From NCBI GenBank assembly GCA_024236155.1, contig JACKLA010000001.1:744001-808000 (forward strand): DNA of 64,000 nucleotides. The letters run 5' to 3'. This DNA comes from Sphingomonadaceae bacterium (GTDB taxonomy: Bacteria > Pseudomonadota > Alphaproteobacteria > Sphingomonadales > Sphingomonadaceae). A program made the translations under genes and the position numbers. How positions within the stretch are numbered: position 1 is the first letter of the stretch; the number at the start of each line of letters is the position of its first letter. Under the pieces are notes generated by a model. That model saw only the letters and a list, made by a program, of their open reading frames with translations, did no database searches and was not told where the DNA came from. Positions 9,261-18,163 of this stretch are shown here, one piece after another.

Positions 9261-9680
9261 ATGAAATTTCCGGCTCGTCTCGGCGCACGCGCGAAATTCC
9301 CGTTGATTGCGGGGATCGGGGCGCTGTGCATGTTCGCCCCGGCAACTGCACAGGCGCCGACGCTCGCCATGCTCGACCGGCTCGACAAGGGTGAGTGGGA
9401 GCTGCGCTATCGCGATGGTGGCGCGAGCAAGAAGATTTGCGTGCGGACCGGGCGGGAATTCATCCAGCTGCGCCACACTGCGACCAATTGCAGTCGCTAC
9501 GTGGTTGAAGATGCGGCGAACGAAGTCACCGTGCAATATACCTGCCCGGGCGATGGCTATGGCCGGACCAATATCCGCCGCGAAACCTCTGCGCTGGTCC
9601 AGATCAAGGGGCAGGGGATCAAGAGCTCGGTTCCGTTCCAGTTCACCGCCGAGGCCCGGCGCATCGGAAACTGCAAATAG
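9261..9680 (+). CDS. Secreted DUF3617-type protein
   Basis: 139-residue exported protein with a signal peptide of about 28 residues ending FAPATAQA. The mature part has the DUF3617 layout: an opening GEWELRYRDGG, and conserved cysteines (VCxR-like KICVRTG, NCSRY, YTCPGDGYG, GNCK) that probably form disulfides. Function is unknown; such proteins are common, small and periplasmic in Sphingomonadales. The ATG at 9261 is chosen for AAGGT about 8 bases before it; in-frame ATGs at 9231 and 9246 lack this. Confidence 0.75.
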   Translation: MKFPARLGARAKFPLIAGIGALCMFAPATAQAPTLAMLDRLDKGEWELRYRDGGASKKICVRTGREFIQLRHTATNCSRYVVEDAANEVTVQYTCPGDGYGRTNIRRETSALVQIKGQGIKSSVPFQFTAEARRIGNCK

Positions 9681-9690
9681 CCCCAAAAAC

Positions 9691-9710
9691 GCCCGCAACG
9701 CATTGCGGGC
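9691..9710 (+). terminator. Hairpin after the DUF3617 gene
   Basis: GCCCGCAA and TTGCGGGC pair around CGCA, 10 bases after the stop, preceded by AAAAAC and followed by a short GTTT. A terminator in either direction is plausible. Confidence 0.6.
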
Positions 9711-9737
9711 AGCACGTTTAGCGGTTAGCGCGGATGC

Positions 9738-10442
9738 ATGAGCGACGAAGCTAGCGTGACCCGGCGACCGGCGGTTGTCCTTCTCTCTGGTGGACTCGAT
9801 TCGATGGTTTCGGCGGGTATCGCGCGCGAGAGTGGTCATGAGCTTTTTGCGCTGACCATCGATTACAACCAGCGCCACCGGATCGAGATCGAGCGGGCGA
9901 AGCAGATCGCCAGCCATCTGGGCTGCGCAAGCCATGTCGTCCTGCCGCTCGACCTTTCGATCTTCGGTGGTTCGGCGCTGACCGACGATATCGAAGTGCC
10001 AACCGGCGGGGTCGGGGACGATATTCCCGTGACCTATGTTCCGGCGCGCAACCTGGTGTTCCTTTCGCTCACTCTTGCGTGGGCCGAAACGGTTGGGGCA
10101 CAGGACATATTCATCGGCGTCAACGCACTGGATTACTCGGGCTATCCCGATTGTCGTCCCGAATTCATTGCCAGCTTTCAGGAAACCGCGCGGTTGGGCA
10201 CCAAAGCAGGCGCCGAACAGCGCCCGTTCACAATCCACGCGCCACTCCAGCATATGGGCAAGGCGGAAATCGCGAGCGAGGCACATCGCCTGGGGCTCGA
10301 TCCGGCGATGAGCTGGTCGTGCTACGCACCGCAGCCCGATGGGCGGGCATGCGGCGTGTGCGACAGCTGTCGCCTGAGAAAAAAAGGGTTCGCCGAAGCG
10401 GGCCTGACAGACGGGATGGAGTATGCCGACAATGCAGGATGA
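9738..10442 (+). CDS. queC: 7-cyano-7-deazaguanine synthase
   Basis: ATP-dependent enzyme that turns carboxy-deazaguanine into preQ0 on the queuosine pathway, 234 aa. The PP-loop SGGLDS is at 17-22. The C-terminal zinc ligands are SWSCY...ACGVCDSC. Other queuosine genes are not in the window. The last 20 bases overlap the next gene in another frame. Confidence 0.95.
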   Translation: MSDEASVTRRPAVVLLSGGLDSMVSAGIARESGHELFALTIDYNQRHRIEIERAKQIASHLGCASHVVLPLDLSIFGGSALTDDIEVPTGGVGDDIPVTYVPARNLVFLSLTLAWAETVGAQDIFIGVNALDYSGYPDCRPEFIASFQETARLGTKAGAEQRPFTIHAPLQHMGKAEIASEAHRLGLDPAMSWSCYAPQPDGRACGVCDSCRLRKKGFAEAGLTDGMEYADNAG

Positions 10443-11985
10443 GAAGACCGCGCCCGCCAGCGAGGCGGATAACGGCAAGGTTCCCGCCTACAGCTGGTAT
10501 GTGCTGTTTACGCTGGTTGTCGTCTACATCCTCAACTTCATCGACCGGCAGATCATGTCGATCCTGGCGGTCGACATCAAGGCGCACCTGGCGCTGGATG
10601 ACGCGCAGCTGGGCTTCCTTGGCGGTGCTGCATTTGCCGTCTTCTATGCCCTGTTCGGTGTGCCGCTAGGTCGACTGGCCGACCGATGGCATCGCGTGCG
10701 GCTGTTGACGATCGGCCTGGCGCTCTGGTCGGCCATGACGGCAGCATCTGGCCTTGCGCGCAATTTTTTCACGCTTTCGCTCGCACGGATGGGCGTGGGC
10801 ATTGGCGAGGCAACGGCGAGCCCGACGGCCTACTCGCTGATTTCCGACTATTTCCCGGCCAAGAAGCGCGCGACGGCGCTGGCAATCTATTCCTCCGGGC
10901 TTTATCTCGGCGGTGGTGTTTCGCTGCTGATCGGGGCGAAGATTTCAAAGGTCTGGGATGCGGCATATCCGGGCGGCGGTATCGGCGGCCTGGTGGGATG
11001 GCAGGCGGCGTTCCTGGCGGTGGGCCTGCCCGGATTGCTCGTGGCAATATGGGTGGCCACGCTGCGTGAACCGGAACGCCCGCCTCAGGAAGGTGCTTCC
11101 GGCAACCATCCGCTGCGCGATTTCTTTTCCGACCTTTCGATGCTGTTGCCGCCCTTCACGGTTTTCCATGCCGCCTCGCGCGGTGGCACGGCAGTTGTTG
11201 CGAACCTCGCCTTTGCCGCTGCAATGGCCGCAGGCGCATACCTTATGATCCTGATCACCGGGAATTACCCGCAATGGGTGGCGATGGGCTTCGGCTATTA
11301 TGCGGTGTTTTCATGGGCATCGACCCTGCGCCACCGTGATCCGGCGACCTTCCGGCTGATCTGGGGGACGCCTGCCTTCATCTGCACCGCACTGGGATAC
11401 GGGCTCGTGTCGCTCGGGGCCTATGCGCTGGCATTCTGGGCCGCGCCCTATGCAGAAGTGGTGCTCAAGCTGCCGAAGGAAGAACTGGCGTTTATCCTCG
11501 GCGCGAATGGGGCTGTATCGGGCTTTCTCGGGGTGATCCTGGGTGGGCGCATGTCCGACGCCTTGCGCGAACGCAATCCGTCGGGCCGCATCCTCGTGAT
11601 CATGTTCGGCATATTGGCACCGATCGTTCCGATCTGGATCGGCTTTACCACGGACAGCAGCATTGTGTTCTATGTCATGAACTTCCTTGCAGGACTGTTC
11701 GCTGCGACGGCGTTGGGGGCTGCGGCTGCAACGACGCAGGATCTTGTCCTGCCCAGGATGCGTGGCACAGCGACGGCGTCATTCTTCCTCGCTACGACAT
11801 TGGTCGGCCTTGCCTTCGGCCCCTATATGGTCGGGCAGATTTCCGACCTGACGGGCAGTATGCGGGTTGGGGTGCTGTCCATCATCGCCGTTGCACCGAT
11901 ATCGCTCGCGCTGCTGGTATACGCCTATCGCTCGCTTCCGGCGGCCGAAGCGACGATTGAGGAGCGCGCACGCAACGCCGGGTGA
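10423..11985 (+). CDS. Major facilitator superfamily transporter (spinster-like)
   Basis: 520-residue polytopic inner-membrane transporter with about 12 helices. The N-terminal half has VYILNFIDRQIMSIL in TM1 and the loop 2-3 signature GRLADRWHRVR. This N-terminus is typical of the spinster-like MFS transporters abundant in sphingomonads, often linked to uptake of aromatics or other organic compounds. Substrate unknown. The start overlaps queC by 20 bases (or 11 if the internal ATG at 10432 is used), so expression is coupled to queC. Confidence 0.85.
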   Translation: MPTMQDEKTAPASEADNGKVPAYSWYVLFTLVVVYILNFIDRQIMSILAVDIKAHLALDDAQLGFLGGAAFAVFYALFGVPLGRLADRWHRVRLLTIGLALWSAMTAASGLARNFFTLSLARMGVGIGEATASPTAYSLISDYFPAKKRATALAIYSSGLYLGGGVSLLIGAKISKVWDAAYPGGGIGGLVGWQAAFLAVGLPGLLVAIWVATLREPERPPQEGASGNHPLRDFFSDLSMLLPPFTVFHAASRGGTAVVANLAFAAAMAAGAYLMILITGNYPQWVAMGFGYYAVFSWASTLRHRDPATFRLIWGTPAFICTALGYGLVSLGAYALAFWAAPYAEVVLKLPKEELAFILGANGAVSGFLGVILGGRMSDALRERNPSGRILVIMFGILAPIVPIWIGFTTDSSIVFYVMNFLAGLFAATALGAAAATTQDLVLPRMRGTATASFFLATTLVGLAFGPYMVGQISDLTGSMRVGVLSIIAVAPISLALLVYAYRSLPAAEATIEERARNAG

Positions 11986-11988
11986 GCC

Positions 11989-12537
11989 CTATTCGGCAGA
12001 GTTGAGGACACCGCAGGCGATGCGCGATCCGGCGTCGCCTGACGGATCGGTCTTGTAATCGTCCGCGCCGGCATGGACCACGACTGCCGTCCCGTCCGAA
12101 TCGAAAATCGCGGCCAGCGCCTCGTCGCGGGTTGCCATGATGTCGACGGTCAGCGTCCCGGTCCCGCCATTGCCGATGACAAGGTTCGGCAGGTCGCCGA
12201 GATGGGCGCCGCCAGCGCTCAGGCTGCCGTGGGTCTTGCTCCCGGGATTGAGATGTCCGCCTGCAGAGGTGAAGTCGGGTCGTTTGCATTCGCCTGTCTG
12301 GTGAAGGTGCAGGCCATGTTCGCCCGGCGCCATACCGGTCGCCACGACCGTTAGTGTGATTCGCTCGCCACTGGCCAGCAATTGTGCGGTCCCGGCTGGA
12401 ACGCCGTTGGCCAATGTCAGGCGGGTCGATGCGATTCGTTCGGTCGGTAGGTCTTGCAATGTCTCGCAGGATGGCAGCATCGCGAAGGAAAGGGCCGCGA
12501 TTGGCAGCGCGATGAACAGGTTTCGATGGCTTGGCAT
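11989..12537 (-). CDS. sodC: Cu/Zn superoxide dismutase
   Basis: Periplasmic or envelope-bound superoxide dismutase, 182 aa. Copper and zinc ligands are visible in HGLHLHQTGEC, GGHLNP, THGSL and VVVHAGADDY, and the second disulfide cysteine in SRIACGV. The N-terminus is a signal sequence ending MLPSC, so it may be a lipoprotein, though Pro at -2 of the lipobox is unusual. Its 3' end is 3 bases from the MFS stop (convergent). Confidence 0.92.
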   Translation of the reverse strand: MPSHRNLFIALPIAALSFAMLPSCETLQDLPTERIASTRLTLANGVPAGTAQLLASGERITLTVVATGMAPGEHGLHLHQTGECKRPDFTSAGGHLNPGSKTHGSLSAGGAHLGDLPNLVIGNGGTGTLTVDIMATRDEALAAIFDSDGTAVVVHAGADDYKTDPSGDAGSRIACGVLNSAE

Positions 12538-12599
12538 GGTTTCCTCCGTGCTGCGGTTGGCCGGTGTATAGTAGGCCGGGAAACGTGCCTGGCCACCAC

Positions 12600-12627
12600 C
12601 AATCGACGATATGCAATCGACGATATG
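12600..12627. repeat. Perfect 14-bp tandem duplication
   Basis: CAATCGACGATATG occurs twice head to tail (12600-12613, 12614-12627) in the gap between the sodC start and the ompA terminator. It looks like a recent slippage duplication; no function is evident. Confidence 0.8.
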
Positions 12628-12640
12628 AGACCAACGAAAA

Positions 12641-12664
12641 AGGGGCCGGATTGCTCCGGCCCCT
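12641..12664 (-). terminator. Rho-independent terminator of the OmpA gene
   Basis: AGGGGCCGGA and TCCGGCCCCT pair perfectly (10 bp, 4-base loop). Read on the minus strand, the stem is followed by TTTTTC, 27 bases after the ompA-family stop. Confidence 0.85.
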
Positions 12665-12690
12665 CTTCAATCTTCCGCTGAGCGGGTGAA

Positions 12691-13896
12691 TTACATGCCG
12701 GCGTTCGGGCCGTAAGACACTTCCACGCGACGGTTCTGCAGTTCGCGAACACCGTCGTCGGTCGGAACGCGCAGCTGGCTTTCACCGAACGCTTCGCTCG
12801 AGATGCGTGCGTCAGGAATGCCGCGGCTGTTCAGATATGCACGGACCGATTCGTTACGACGTTCGGACAGGCCGACATTGTAGGTCTTCGAGCCCGATGC
12901 GTCGGCGTGGCCGGCGAGCATCACAGCTGCGGTACCGCAGTTTGCATACTGCGAAACAGCGTTGTTCAGGATGGTCGCTGCGTCAGGCGTGATGTCCGAC
13001 TTGTCCCACTCGAAGAACACGATGTACGGGCCGGTCTTGCACGGTTCCGGCTTCTTCGGGCAGGTCGCCGTTGCCGGGATCACTGCACCGTTCCAGCAGG
13101 TCTGGGTCGGCGTAACCGGCGGCTTTTCGATCGGCTTGGCCGGGCACAGGGCCAGGTCGCTCACCGTCGAACCGTTCCAGCAGGTGTATTCCGGAGCCGG
13201 CTCACCACCGAAGTTGTAGGTCAGCGTACCGAGGATCGAGTGCGTGCGCAGCTTGCCTTCGTTCGAGCGACCGAGCGAATCGACAATGTCGACATTCTCG
13301 GCAGTGAACATGCGATAACGCAGGCCGGCATCCCAGCTGTCGCTCAGCGGTGCGCGAACACCGGCGAGGAGCTGCCATGCCAGGCCGCTGCTCGAATCGT
13401 CGTAGACGTCCGGCTCGGTGGTTGCCCTATAAGCATGAATATCAGTACGCGCTACGCCAACACCCCCACCGAAGAACCCCTGCAGGCCGTCGTCGGGACC
13501 GAAGTCGAACAGACCGTTGACCATGAAGCTAAGCGCATTGACGTCACCAGCTGCATCAACGACGGCCGCTGCAGTTGTGCTCGAGCTGTTCGGACCAGCA
13601 GGAATACGCGGGAAGCCAACCGCGTCGGCTGCAAGCGCATCAACATCGCCCTCGCGCCAACTGGCCTCAGCTTCGAGACGAAAGGCACCGAAGTCATAAC
13701 CAACGATACCGCCGAAGTCGTAACCTTCCTTGGTGTCGACCTTAATGGTGCCGGCACCGTCATTAACATCGAAGTCGGTATCCTGGATGATCATCGGGCC
13801 ACCGCCGAGCTCGACATACCATTGACCGTCACGGGCGAGGGCAGGCGTAGCAAGGGCCGTCGAGGCCATCGCCATGCCAATGACGAGTTTCCGCAT
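12691..13896 (-). CDS. OmpA-family outer membrane protein
   Basis: 401-residue porin-like protein. A signal peptide (about 1-21, ending TPALA) is followed by an N-terminal 8-strand-type beta-barrel (about 22-235). Next is a Pro-rich linker with two TCWNG units (ETCWNG-type, each followed by CPAKP/CPKKP). A C-terminal OmpA domain (about 295-395) carries the peptidoglycan-binding pattern NVGLSERRNESVRAYL. It anchors the outer membrane to the wall. The ATG at 13896 has AAGGGGAA upstream; the longer frame from 13971 is not needed. Confidence 0.93.
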   Translation of the reverse strand: MRKLVIGMAMASTALATPALARDGQWYVELGGGPMIIQDTDFDVNDGAGTIKVDTKEGYDFGGIVGYDFGAFRLEAEASWREGDVDALAADAVGFPRIPAGPNSSSTTAAAVVDAAGDVNALSFMVNGLFDFGPDDGLQGFFGGGVGVARTDIHAYRATTEPDVYDDSSSGLAWQLLAGVRAPLSDSWDAGLRYRMFTAENVDIVDSLGRSNEGKLRTHSILGTLTYNFGGEPAPEYTCWNGSTVSDLALCPAKPIEKPPVTPTQTCWNGAVIPATATCPKKPEPCKTGPYIVFFEWDKSDITPDAATILNNAVSQYANCGTAAVMLAGHADASGSKTYNVGLSERRNESVRAYLNSRGIPDARISSEAFGESQLRVPTDDGVRELQNRRVEVSYGPNAGM

Positions 13897-14084
13897 TATG
13901 TATTTCCCCTTTTTAGCGAAATTTGAGCCACCGATTGGTTGTTTTCTAACTTTTCCATTCGTGAGAGGCAAGCGCCAATGCCGCGAAACTGTTGCAAGAA
14001 TGTCGCTCTTGGCGGCGTTGGCGGCATTTTTTTGCCCGAATCATACTCCTGTCAGTCCCAAACGGCGATGGCAGCCAATTGTTC

Positions 14085-14497
14085 CTATTGTGTTACGGGA
14101 AAAATGCCAGCTTCGCCAAGGGCTTCAACCAGAGATGTAAAAGCGGCGCGCAATTCGATATCCGGCGCTGCGCCGCCGTTGACCTGGGCCGGGGGCAAGG
14201 GTGAGTGCCAGCCGCCCCGGTACAGGCGCAACTGGCCGGCGGCTCGATCGAAGACCTGCATTCCTTCGTGCGGCGCGATGAACAGCCATTCGCTGCCGTT
14301 CCATCCCGCAAGCTCGCCGTCGTGCATGCCCCATTCGCCTGTCGCACCGCTGGCGACCAGCCACAGCTCGCCGTCGACGGGATCGGCGGGCGGTGTGCCC
14401 GCCTCCGCCAGCACAGCCCGGTGGTGCAGGAAATCAGACAGGACGTGCGCCTGATTGACGAAATACTCCTTTTGGGACTGGCCGGGAGGCGTGGCTG
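14085..14497 (-). pseudogene. 3' remnant of a DUF2793 (phage/GTA tail-end) gene
   Basis: In-frame DUF2793 sequence runs from about base 14497 down to a stop at 14085. It starts mid-protein with PGQSQKEYFVNQAHVL, then AEAGTPPADPVDGELWLV and the GMQVFDRAAGQ segment. The first ATG in frame is at 14414, well inside the domain, so the 5' end is missing. DUF2793 proteins are found near the end of gene transfer agent or prophage clusters in Sphingomonadales. The fragment joins out of frame to the large-terminase remnant at about 14490-14505. Confidence 0.72.
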
Positions 14498-14982
14498 TGC
14501 TGCGGACCGCGCAAGGACTCCGGCTCGGCCGTCGAATAGAGGAAGGCCTGCGCCCCGTTGGGCCAGCGCAACCGGTGGAGCGAAGGCTCGAAGGTCGGGC
14601 GGTTTTCCGGCGGTGAAATCGAAATCAGCCCGCTTTCGCCTTCCACCATCACGCTGCGTGCCTCGCCCAATGTCGCGCCGACCAGCGCGATGCGCGCGAA
14701 CATATCGCCCTCGGCGATAGTGCGGACCCATTCGGCCCCTGCGCGCGTCTTGCCGAAGCCGCGCCCGCCCATCACCATCCATACCTGCCAGTCGCCATCG
14801 GGTTCGGTCTGGCCGGGGTGGGCTTTGAGCGGGAAGTGACCTTCCCACATCGCCACGACGGCATTTGCTTCTGCCTCTCCCAGTGTCTTGAGTTCGGCCG
14901 CGATATCCTCTGGCAGCACCTTGATCACGAAGTCGAGCGGCCCTTCCGGCGGATCGTCTTCCGCCGCTTTATCGCCGCTCAC
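14434..14982 (-). pseudogene. Truncated large terminase subunit (GTA-type), N-terminal ATPase part only
   Basis: The frame starts with a GTG overlapping the small-terminase stop (GTGA). It gives normal TerL sequence for about 160 residues: FVIKVLPEDI, the Walker A loop GGRGFGKTRAGAEW and ESLRGPQH. It then switches to 22 unrelated residues and stops (182 aa in all). A complete GTA terminase is over 400 residues, so the Walker B/ATPase end and the nuclease domain are gone. The switch point is where DUF2793 sequence begins in another frame, as expected of a deletion scar. Confidence 0.8.
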
Positions 14983-15614
14983 TGGACGCTGTCGCCATCG
15001 GTTGCGCGCCGGGCCAGCACCCGCTGGCGCAGCCCTTCCAGCTTCTCTTCGATCAGCTTGCGCGCCGCGACGACGTCGAGGTTGCGCTGCTGGGCGTGGG
15101 CCTGCTGCATCGTTGCGTGATGCAGCGCAAGCAGGCGCAGCGCAGCGCCATTGTCGAAACGCGGGCCGTCCTTCGGCTCGCCCGCCCGCAGGCGGGCCAG
15201 CATTTCCAGTTCGAGATTCTGGTAACCTTCGACCAGCGCGGCACGCCAGTCGCGCGCGAATTGTTCGTCCTTGCGGCGCGCGGCATAGACTTCGCGCGGG
15301 GAGATATTGGCGCAGCGGGCCGATTGCCGCACGCAGGATGTCTCGACCAGCGCGTTGAGGAAGGTGGTTTTCCACTGCCGTTTCGGCGCGTTGGCTGTCT
15401 CAGGCTGCTGGCCCGCTTCGACCTCACGATCGTTGAACGCGCGCAACGCCTGATCGAGCCGATGCGCGAATTCGGGGCAGGTCCGCTTGCGGCCATAGAC
15501 CGCACCGGTCGTCCGCCCGGCTGCCCGGATCGCGCGGCTGATCATCCCGTGGGTGGCAACCGCGTCGAAAAAATCGTCTTCCCATGCCAGCTGTTCGGCA
15601 GCCTGTGCGCTCAT
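14979..15614 (-). CDS. Small terminase-like protein of a gene transfer agent
   Basis: 211-residue protein directly upstream of, and overlapping (GTGA), the large terminase remnant. This matches the position of the GTA small terminase. It has two helix-turn-helix-like segments (about 8-60 and 85-135) with the similar patterns ISRAIRAAGRTTGAVYGRK and CVRQSARCANISPREVYAARR. The charged C-terminal helix has many Arg/Glu/Lys. With its partner broken it is probably not useful for packaging, but the frame itself is intact. Confidence 0.7.
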   Translation of the reverse strand: MSAQAAEQLAWEDDFFDAVATHGMISRAIRAAGRTTGAVYGRKRTCPEFAHRLDQALRAFNDREVEAGQQPETANAPKRQWKTTFLNALVETSCVRQSARCANISPREVYAARRKDEQFARDWRAALVEGYQNLELEMLARLRAGEPKDGPRFDNGAALRLLALHHATMQQAHAQQRNLDVVAARKLIEEKLEGLRQRVLARRATDGDSVQ

Positions 15615-15656
15615 CGCTCAACTCCTCATCCCGTTGTGCGACCGGCCAACGCAAAG

Positions 15657-15687
15657 CGGGCGGAAGCGCCCTTGCGGCGTCCGCCCG
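15657..15687. repeat. GC-rich hairpin upstream of the GTA remnant
   Basis: CGGGCGGA and TCCGCCCG flank an inner GCGCC/GGCG pair. It lies between the divergent small terminase and YqaA-like genes, followed by GTTT on the plus strand. It resembles a terminator but no plus-strand gene ends here, so it may be a leftover of lost sequence. Confidence 0.5.
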
Positions 15688-15851
15688 TTTCGAATCGGTT
15701 TATCGCGATGTTCCGTTTCCCTAACCAAAGAGTGTGACGATGTCAATACAAAAGTGCCAAATAGGTTATTTTTCTACACTCCGGGTGCCGGGTTGCGCCT
15801 TGCAGCGACCTGCCGTAATCGCCGCACAACGCTTCACGGATCGCTTCCCCC

Positions 15852-16493
15852 ATGATGAAACCGCTGCGCGGCCTGTATAACTGGACGATGGAAAAGGCCG
15901 CGCACCCGCATGCGGTGTGGTGGCTGGCGCTGTTCGCCTTCATGGAGGCGAGCTTCTTCCCCATTCCGCCGCATCCGCTGCTCGGGCTGATGTGCCTTGC
16001 CGAACCGAAGAAGGCGATCCGTTTTGCCATGGTCGCGACGATCGCTTCGGTCGCGGGCGGGATGCTTGGCTATGCGATCGGCTGGGGGCTTTACGATACG
16101 ATCGGCACGCAGCTGCTCGCCTGGCTCGGCCTGACCGAAAGCTTCCCGCAGGCGGTGTGTTACCTCAACGAATACGGCTTCTGGCTGTTCGTTGCCAAGG
16201 GCGCGACGCCGATCCCGTTCAAGCTGCTGACGATCACCGCCGGGTTCATGGGGATGAACCTTGGCCTGTTCATCGTCGGCAGCCTCGTCAGCCGGGCAAT
16301 CAGCTTCATGATCGTGGGCGTGCTGTTCCGCCTGTTCGGGGCACCGATCAAGCGGTTCATCGACAAATATCTGGGTCTTGTGACGGCGGGTTTCATCGTG
16401 CTGGTGATCGCCGGTTTCGCGGCGGTGACGCTGATCGAGGGTGGCGATGAGGATGCCGGGGTCTGTGCCGAGGCACCGGCGGTCACCGGCTGA
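15852..16493 (+). CDS. YqaA / SNARE-associated (DedA-like) membrane protein
   Basis: 213-residue inner-membrane protein of the VTT/DedA-related YqaA group, with about five hydrophobic segments. The family re-entrant region FMEASFFPIPPHPLL (about 29-43) and the conserved GATPIPFKLLTITAG segment are present. Relatives act in lipid scrambling or transport; this one is not characterised. ATG at 15852 or the adjacent one at 15855. Its stop directly abuts the stop of the convergent Crp/Fnr gene. Confidence 0.85.
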   Translation: MMKPLRGLYNWTMEKAAHPHAVWWLALFAFMEASFFPIPPHPLLGLMCLAEPKKAIRFAMVATIASVAGGMLGYAIGWGLYDTIGTQLLAWLGLTESFPQAVCYLNEYGFWLFVAKGATPIPFKLLTITAGFMGMNLGLFIVGSLVSRAISFMIVGVLFRLFGAPIKRFIDKYLGLVTAGFIVLVIAGFAAVTLIEGGDEDAGVCAEAPAVTG

Positions 16494-17174
16494 TCAGGCG
16501 AGCGCAAGCAGCCGCAATGCGTCGGGGTCGCGGACCACGATTTTGCCGTAACGCCGTTCGATCATCCCATTCTTCGCAAGCTCGCGCAGCGCGCCATTGG
16601 CGGTTGCACGGCTGAGGCCGAGCAGTTCGGCAAGCTCTTCCTGTGTGATGTCGATCTCGACCGGCGGTTCCTGATCGCGTGCGAGGGTGGCCAGCATCCC
16701 CGCCACCCTTGCGCGGCTGGTGCCCTTGCGCAGCCCGCCGATCACTTCGAGCATTTCCTGCAGCTGCCCGGCCAGCGCGCCGAGCATCGGGCGCATGGCA
16801 TCGGGACGCCCGGCGATTGCCTGCTCGAACAGGGTCGAGCGGATGAGGCGCAGCCTGCTGTCCCCGCGGGAAACGGCGTCGACCACGCGGGGCCGGTGCG
16901 CGAACAGGGCCAGTTCGCCATAGGAATCGCCCGGCCCGAGCAAGGCCATGCCGCGAAACTCCCCGTCGGCCAGGAACTGTCCGACCGAAACGGAACCCTC
17001 GACGATCAGCCAGAAGCCATCCGCATTGTCGCCGCGATACTGGATCCGCTGCCCATCGGCAAAGCGGTGCTCTGCCGCTTGCGCCAGCAACAGGTCCTGC
17101 ACATCCTGCGGCAGGCTGGCGAACAGCATGGGCGAATGGATCGAGCGTCGATTCAAATGTAAGCTATTTGACAT
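16494..17174 (-). CDS. Crp/Fnr-family transcriptional regulator
   Basis: 226-residue cytosolic regulator. The cyclic-nucleotide-binding-type beta roll spans about 16-135 (GDSYGELALFAHRPRV). A winged HTH follows at about 150-215 with recognition-helix region TQEELAELLGLSRATANGAL. There are no clustered cysteines, so it is not an FNR-type Fe-S sensor. It is divergent from the lipid hydroxylase at 17235 across a 60-base gap and may control it. ATG at 17174; an in-frame ATG at 17129 is an alternative. Confidence 0.85.
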   Translation of the reverse strand: MSNSLHLNRRSIHSPMLFASLPQDVQDLLLAQAAEHRFADGQRIQYRGDNADGFWLIVEGSVSVGQFLADGEFRGMALLGPGDSYGELALFAHRPRVVDAVSRGDSRLRLIRSTLFEQAIAGRPDAMRPMLGALAGQLQEMLEVIGGLRKGTSRARVAGMLATLARDQEPPVEIDITQEELAELLGLSRATANGALRELAKNGMIERRYGKIVVRDPDALRLLALA

Positions 17175-17234
17175 TCTTCGCGATTCCTATCGCGTAGAAG
17201 CCGAGTCGACAAGAACGGCCCTTGGGAGAGGACC

Positions 17235-18077
17235 ATGCCTGCATCGACTATCGCGATCCTTGCGATCTACCTTGGTTTCATCCTGCTTGAGCTGTGGCGC
17301 TCGAACCTGCTCAGCAAGCCCGAACAGACGCGCGACGACGGAATTGTCGAGCTGGTCAGCACAGTCGTGCTGCTCGGCCTGACTCAGCCGGCGGTACTGT
17401 TTACCTCCGCAGCACTCGCCGGCTGGATCGCCCCGCAATATGCCGGTGCGCTGTCCGATCTCAATGTCTTTGCCGCAATCGGCCTGTTCCTCATTTGCGA
17501 CGACATGATGCAGTACTGGTGGCACCGCGCGAGCCATTCGACCAAGTGGCTCTACAACCTTCATCGTGCGCATCATAACGCGCGCTATATGAGCGTGCGG
17601 CTCGTGTACCGGAACAACCTGTTCTACTATGCGATGATGCCGGGGATCTGGCTTTCGGGCGTGCTGATCTATCTCGGCCTGGGGTGGGTTTACGCGGGCT
17701 ATATCGTTGTAAAACTTCTCGTAATCATCGGCGCCCATTCGGACGTCGCATGGGACAAGCCGCTATACAAAATCAAATGGCTTTCCCCCCTGATGTGGGT
17801 GGTCGAACGGACGATCTCGACCCCGGCCACCCACCACGCCCATCATGGCCGCCATGCCGATGATCCGGCGGTCAATTACAAGGGCAATTACGGCAACCTG
17901 CTGTTCTTCTGGGATGTGCTGTTCGGCACCGCCAAGATCACCCGCAGCTTCCCGGTGAATTACGGCGTCGAGAACCTGCCTGAAACATCGCTCGGCGAAC
18001 AGCTCGCATGGCCGCTGTTCGGCCGAATTCCGGAAACGGCGGAGCCGACCGAGGAAGCGGCGACAACGACCGCCTGA
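17235..18077 (+). CDS. Sterol desaturase / fatty acid hydroxylase superfamily protein
   Basis: 280-residue membrane di-iron oxygenase with the histidine clusters HRASH (97-101), HRAHH (110-114) and HHAHH (200-204). Hydrophobic helices lie at about 5-20, 42-62, 78-90 and 130-170. The GDPD- and Spt-rich neighbourhood suggests a membrane-lipid role, possibly hydroxylation of sphingolipid or hydroxy fatty acids, but this is inference. AGAGGACC lies before the ATG. It has a different sequence from the paralogue at 1602, so it is not a recent duplicate. Confidence 0.88.
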   Translation: MPASTIAILAIYLGFILLELWRSNLLSKPEQTRDDGIVELVSTVVLLGLTQPAVLFTSAALAGWIAPQYAGALSDLNVFAAIGLFLICDDMMQYWWHRASHSTKWLYNLHRAHHNARYMSVRLVYRNNLFYYAMMPGIWLSGVLIYLGLGWVYAGYIVVKLLVIIGAHSDVAWDKPLYKIKWLSPLMWVVERTISTPATHHAHHGRHADDPAVNYKGNYGNLLFFWDVLFGTAKITRSFPVNYGVENLPETSLGEQLAWPLFGRIPETAEPTEEAATTTA

Positions 18078-18100
18078 AGCTTGAGGGCAATACGCATTGG

Positions 18101-18151
18101 CCCCCGCTGCGAGGGGGCTGCGGCCGGGGGAAGGGAGAGGCCCCCGGCCGC
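18101..18151. terminator. Two stacked hairpins between convergent genes
   Basis: CCCCC/GGGGG (18101-18105, 18113-18117) is followed by GCGGCCGGGGG/CCCCCGGCCGC (18120-18130, 18141-18151; 11 bp, perfect). The pair fills the gap between the hydroxylase and the serine palmitoyltransferase. It probably ends transcription from both sides. Confidence 0.6.
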
Positions 18152-18163
18152 CTCGTTTCCGGA

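Noticed and set aside
14085..15614. A functional prophage
   Set aside because: No integrase, attachment repeats, capsid or lysis genes; only a terminase fragment and a tail-end fragment remain.
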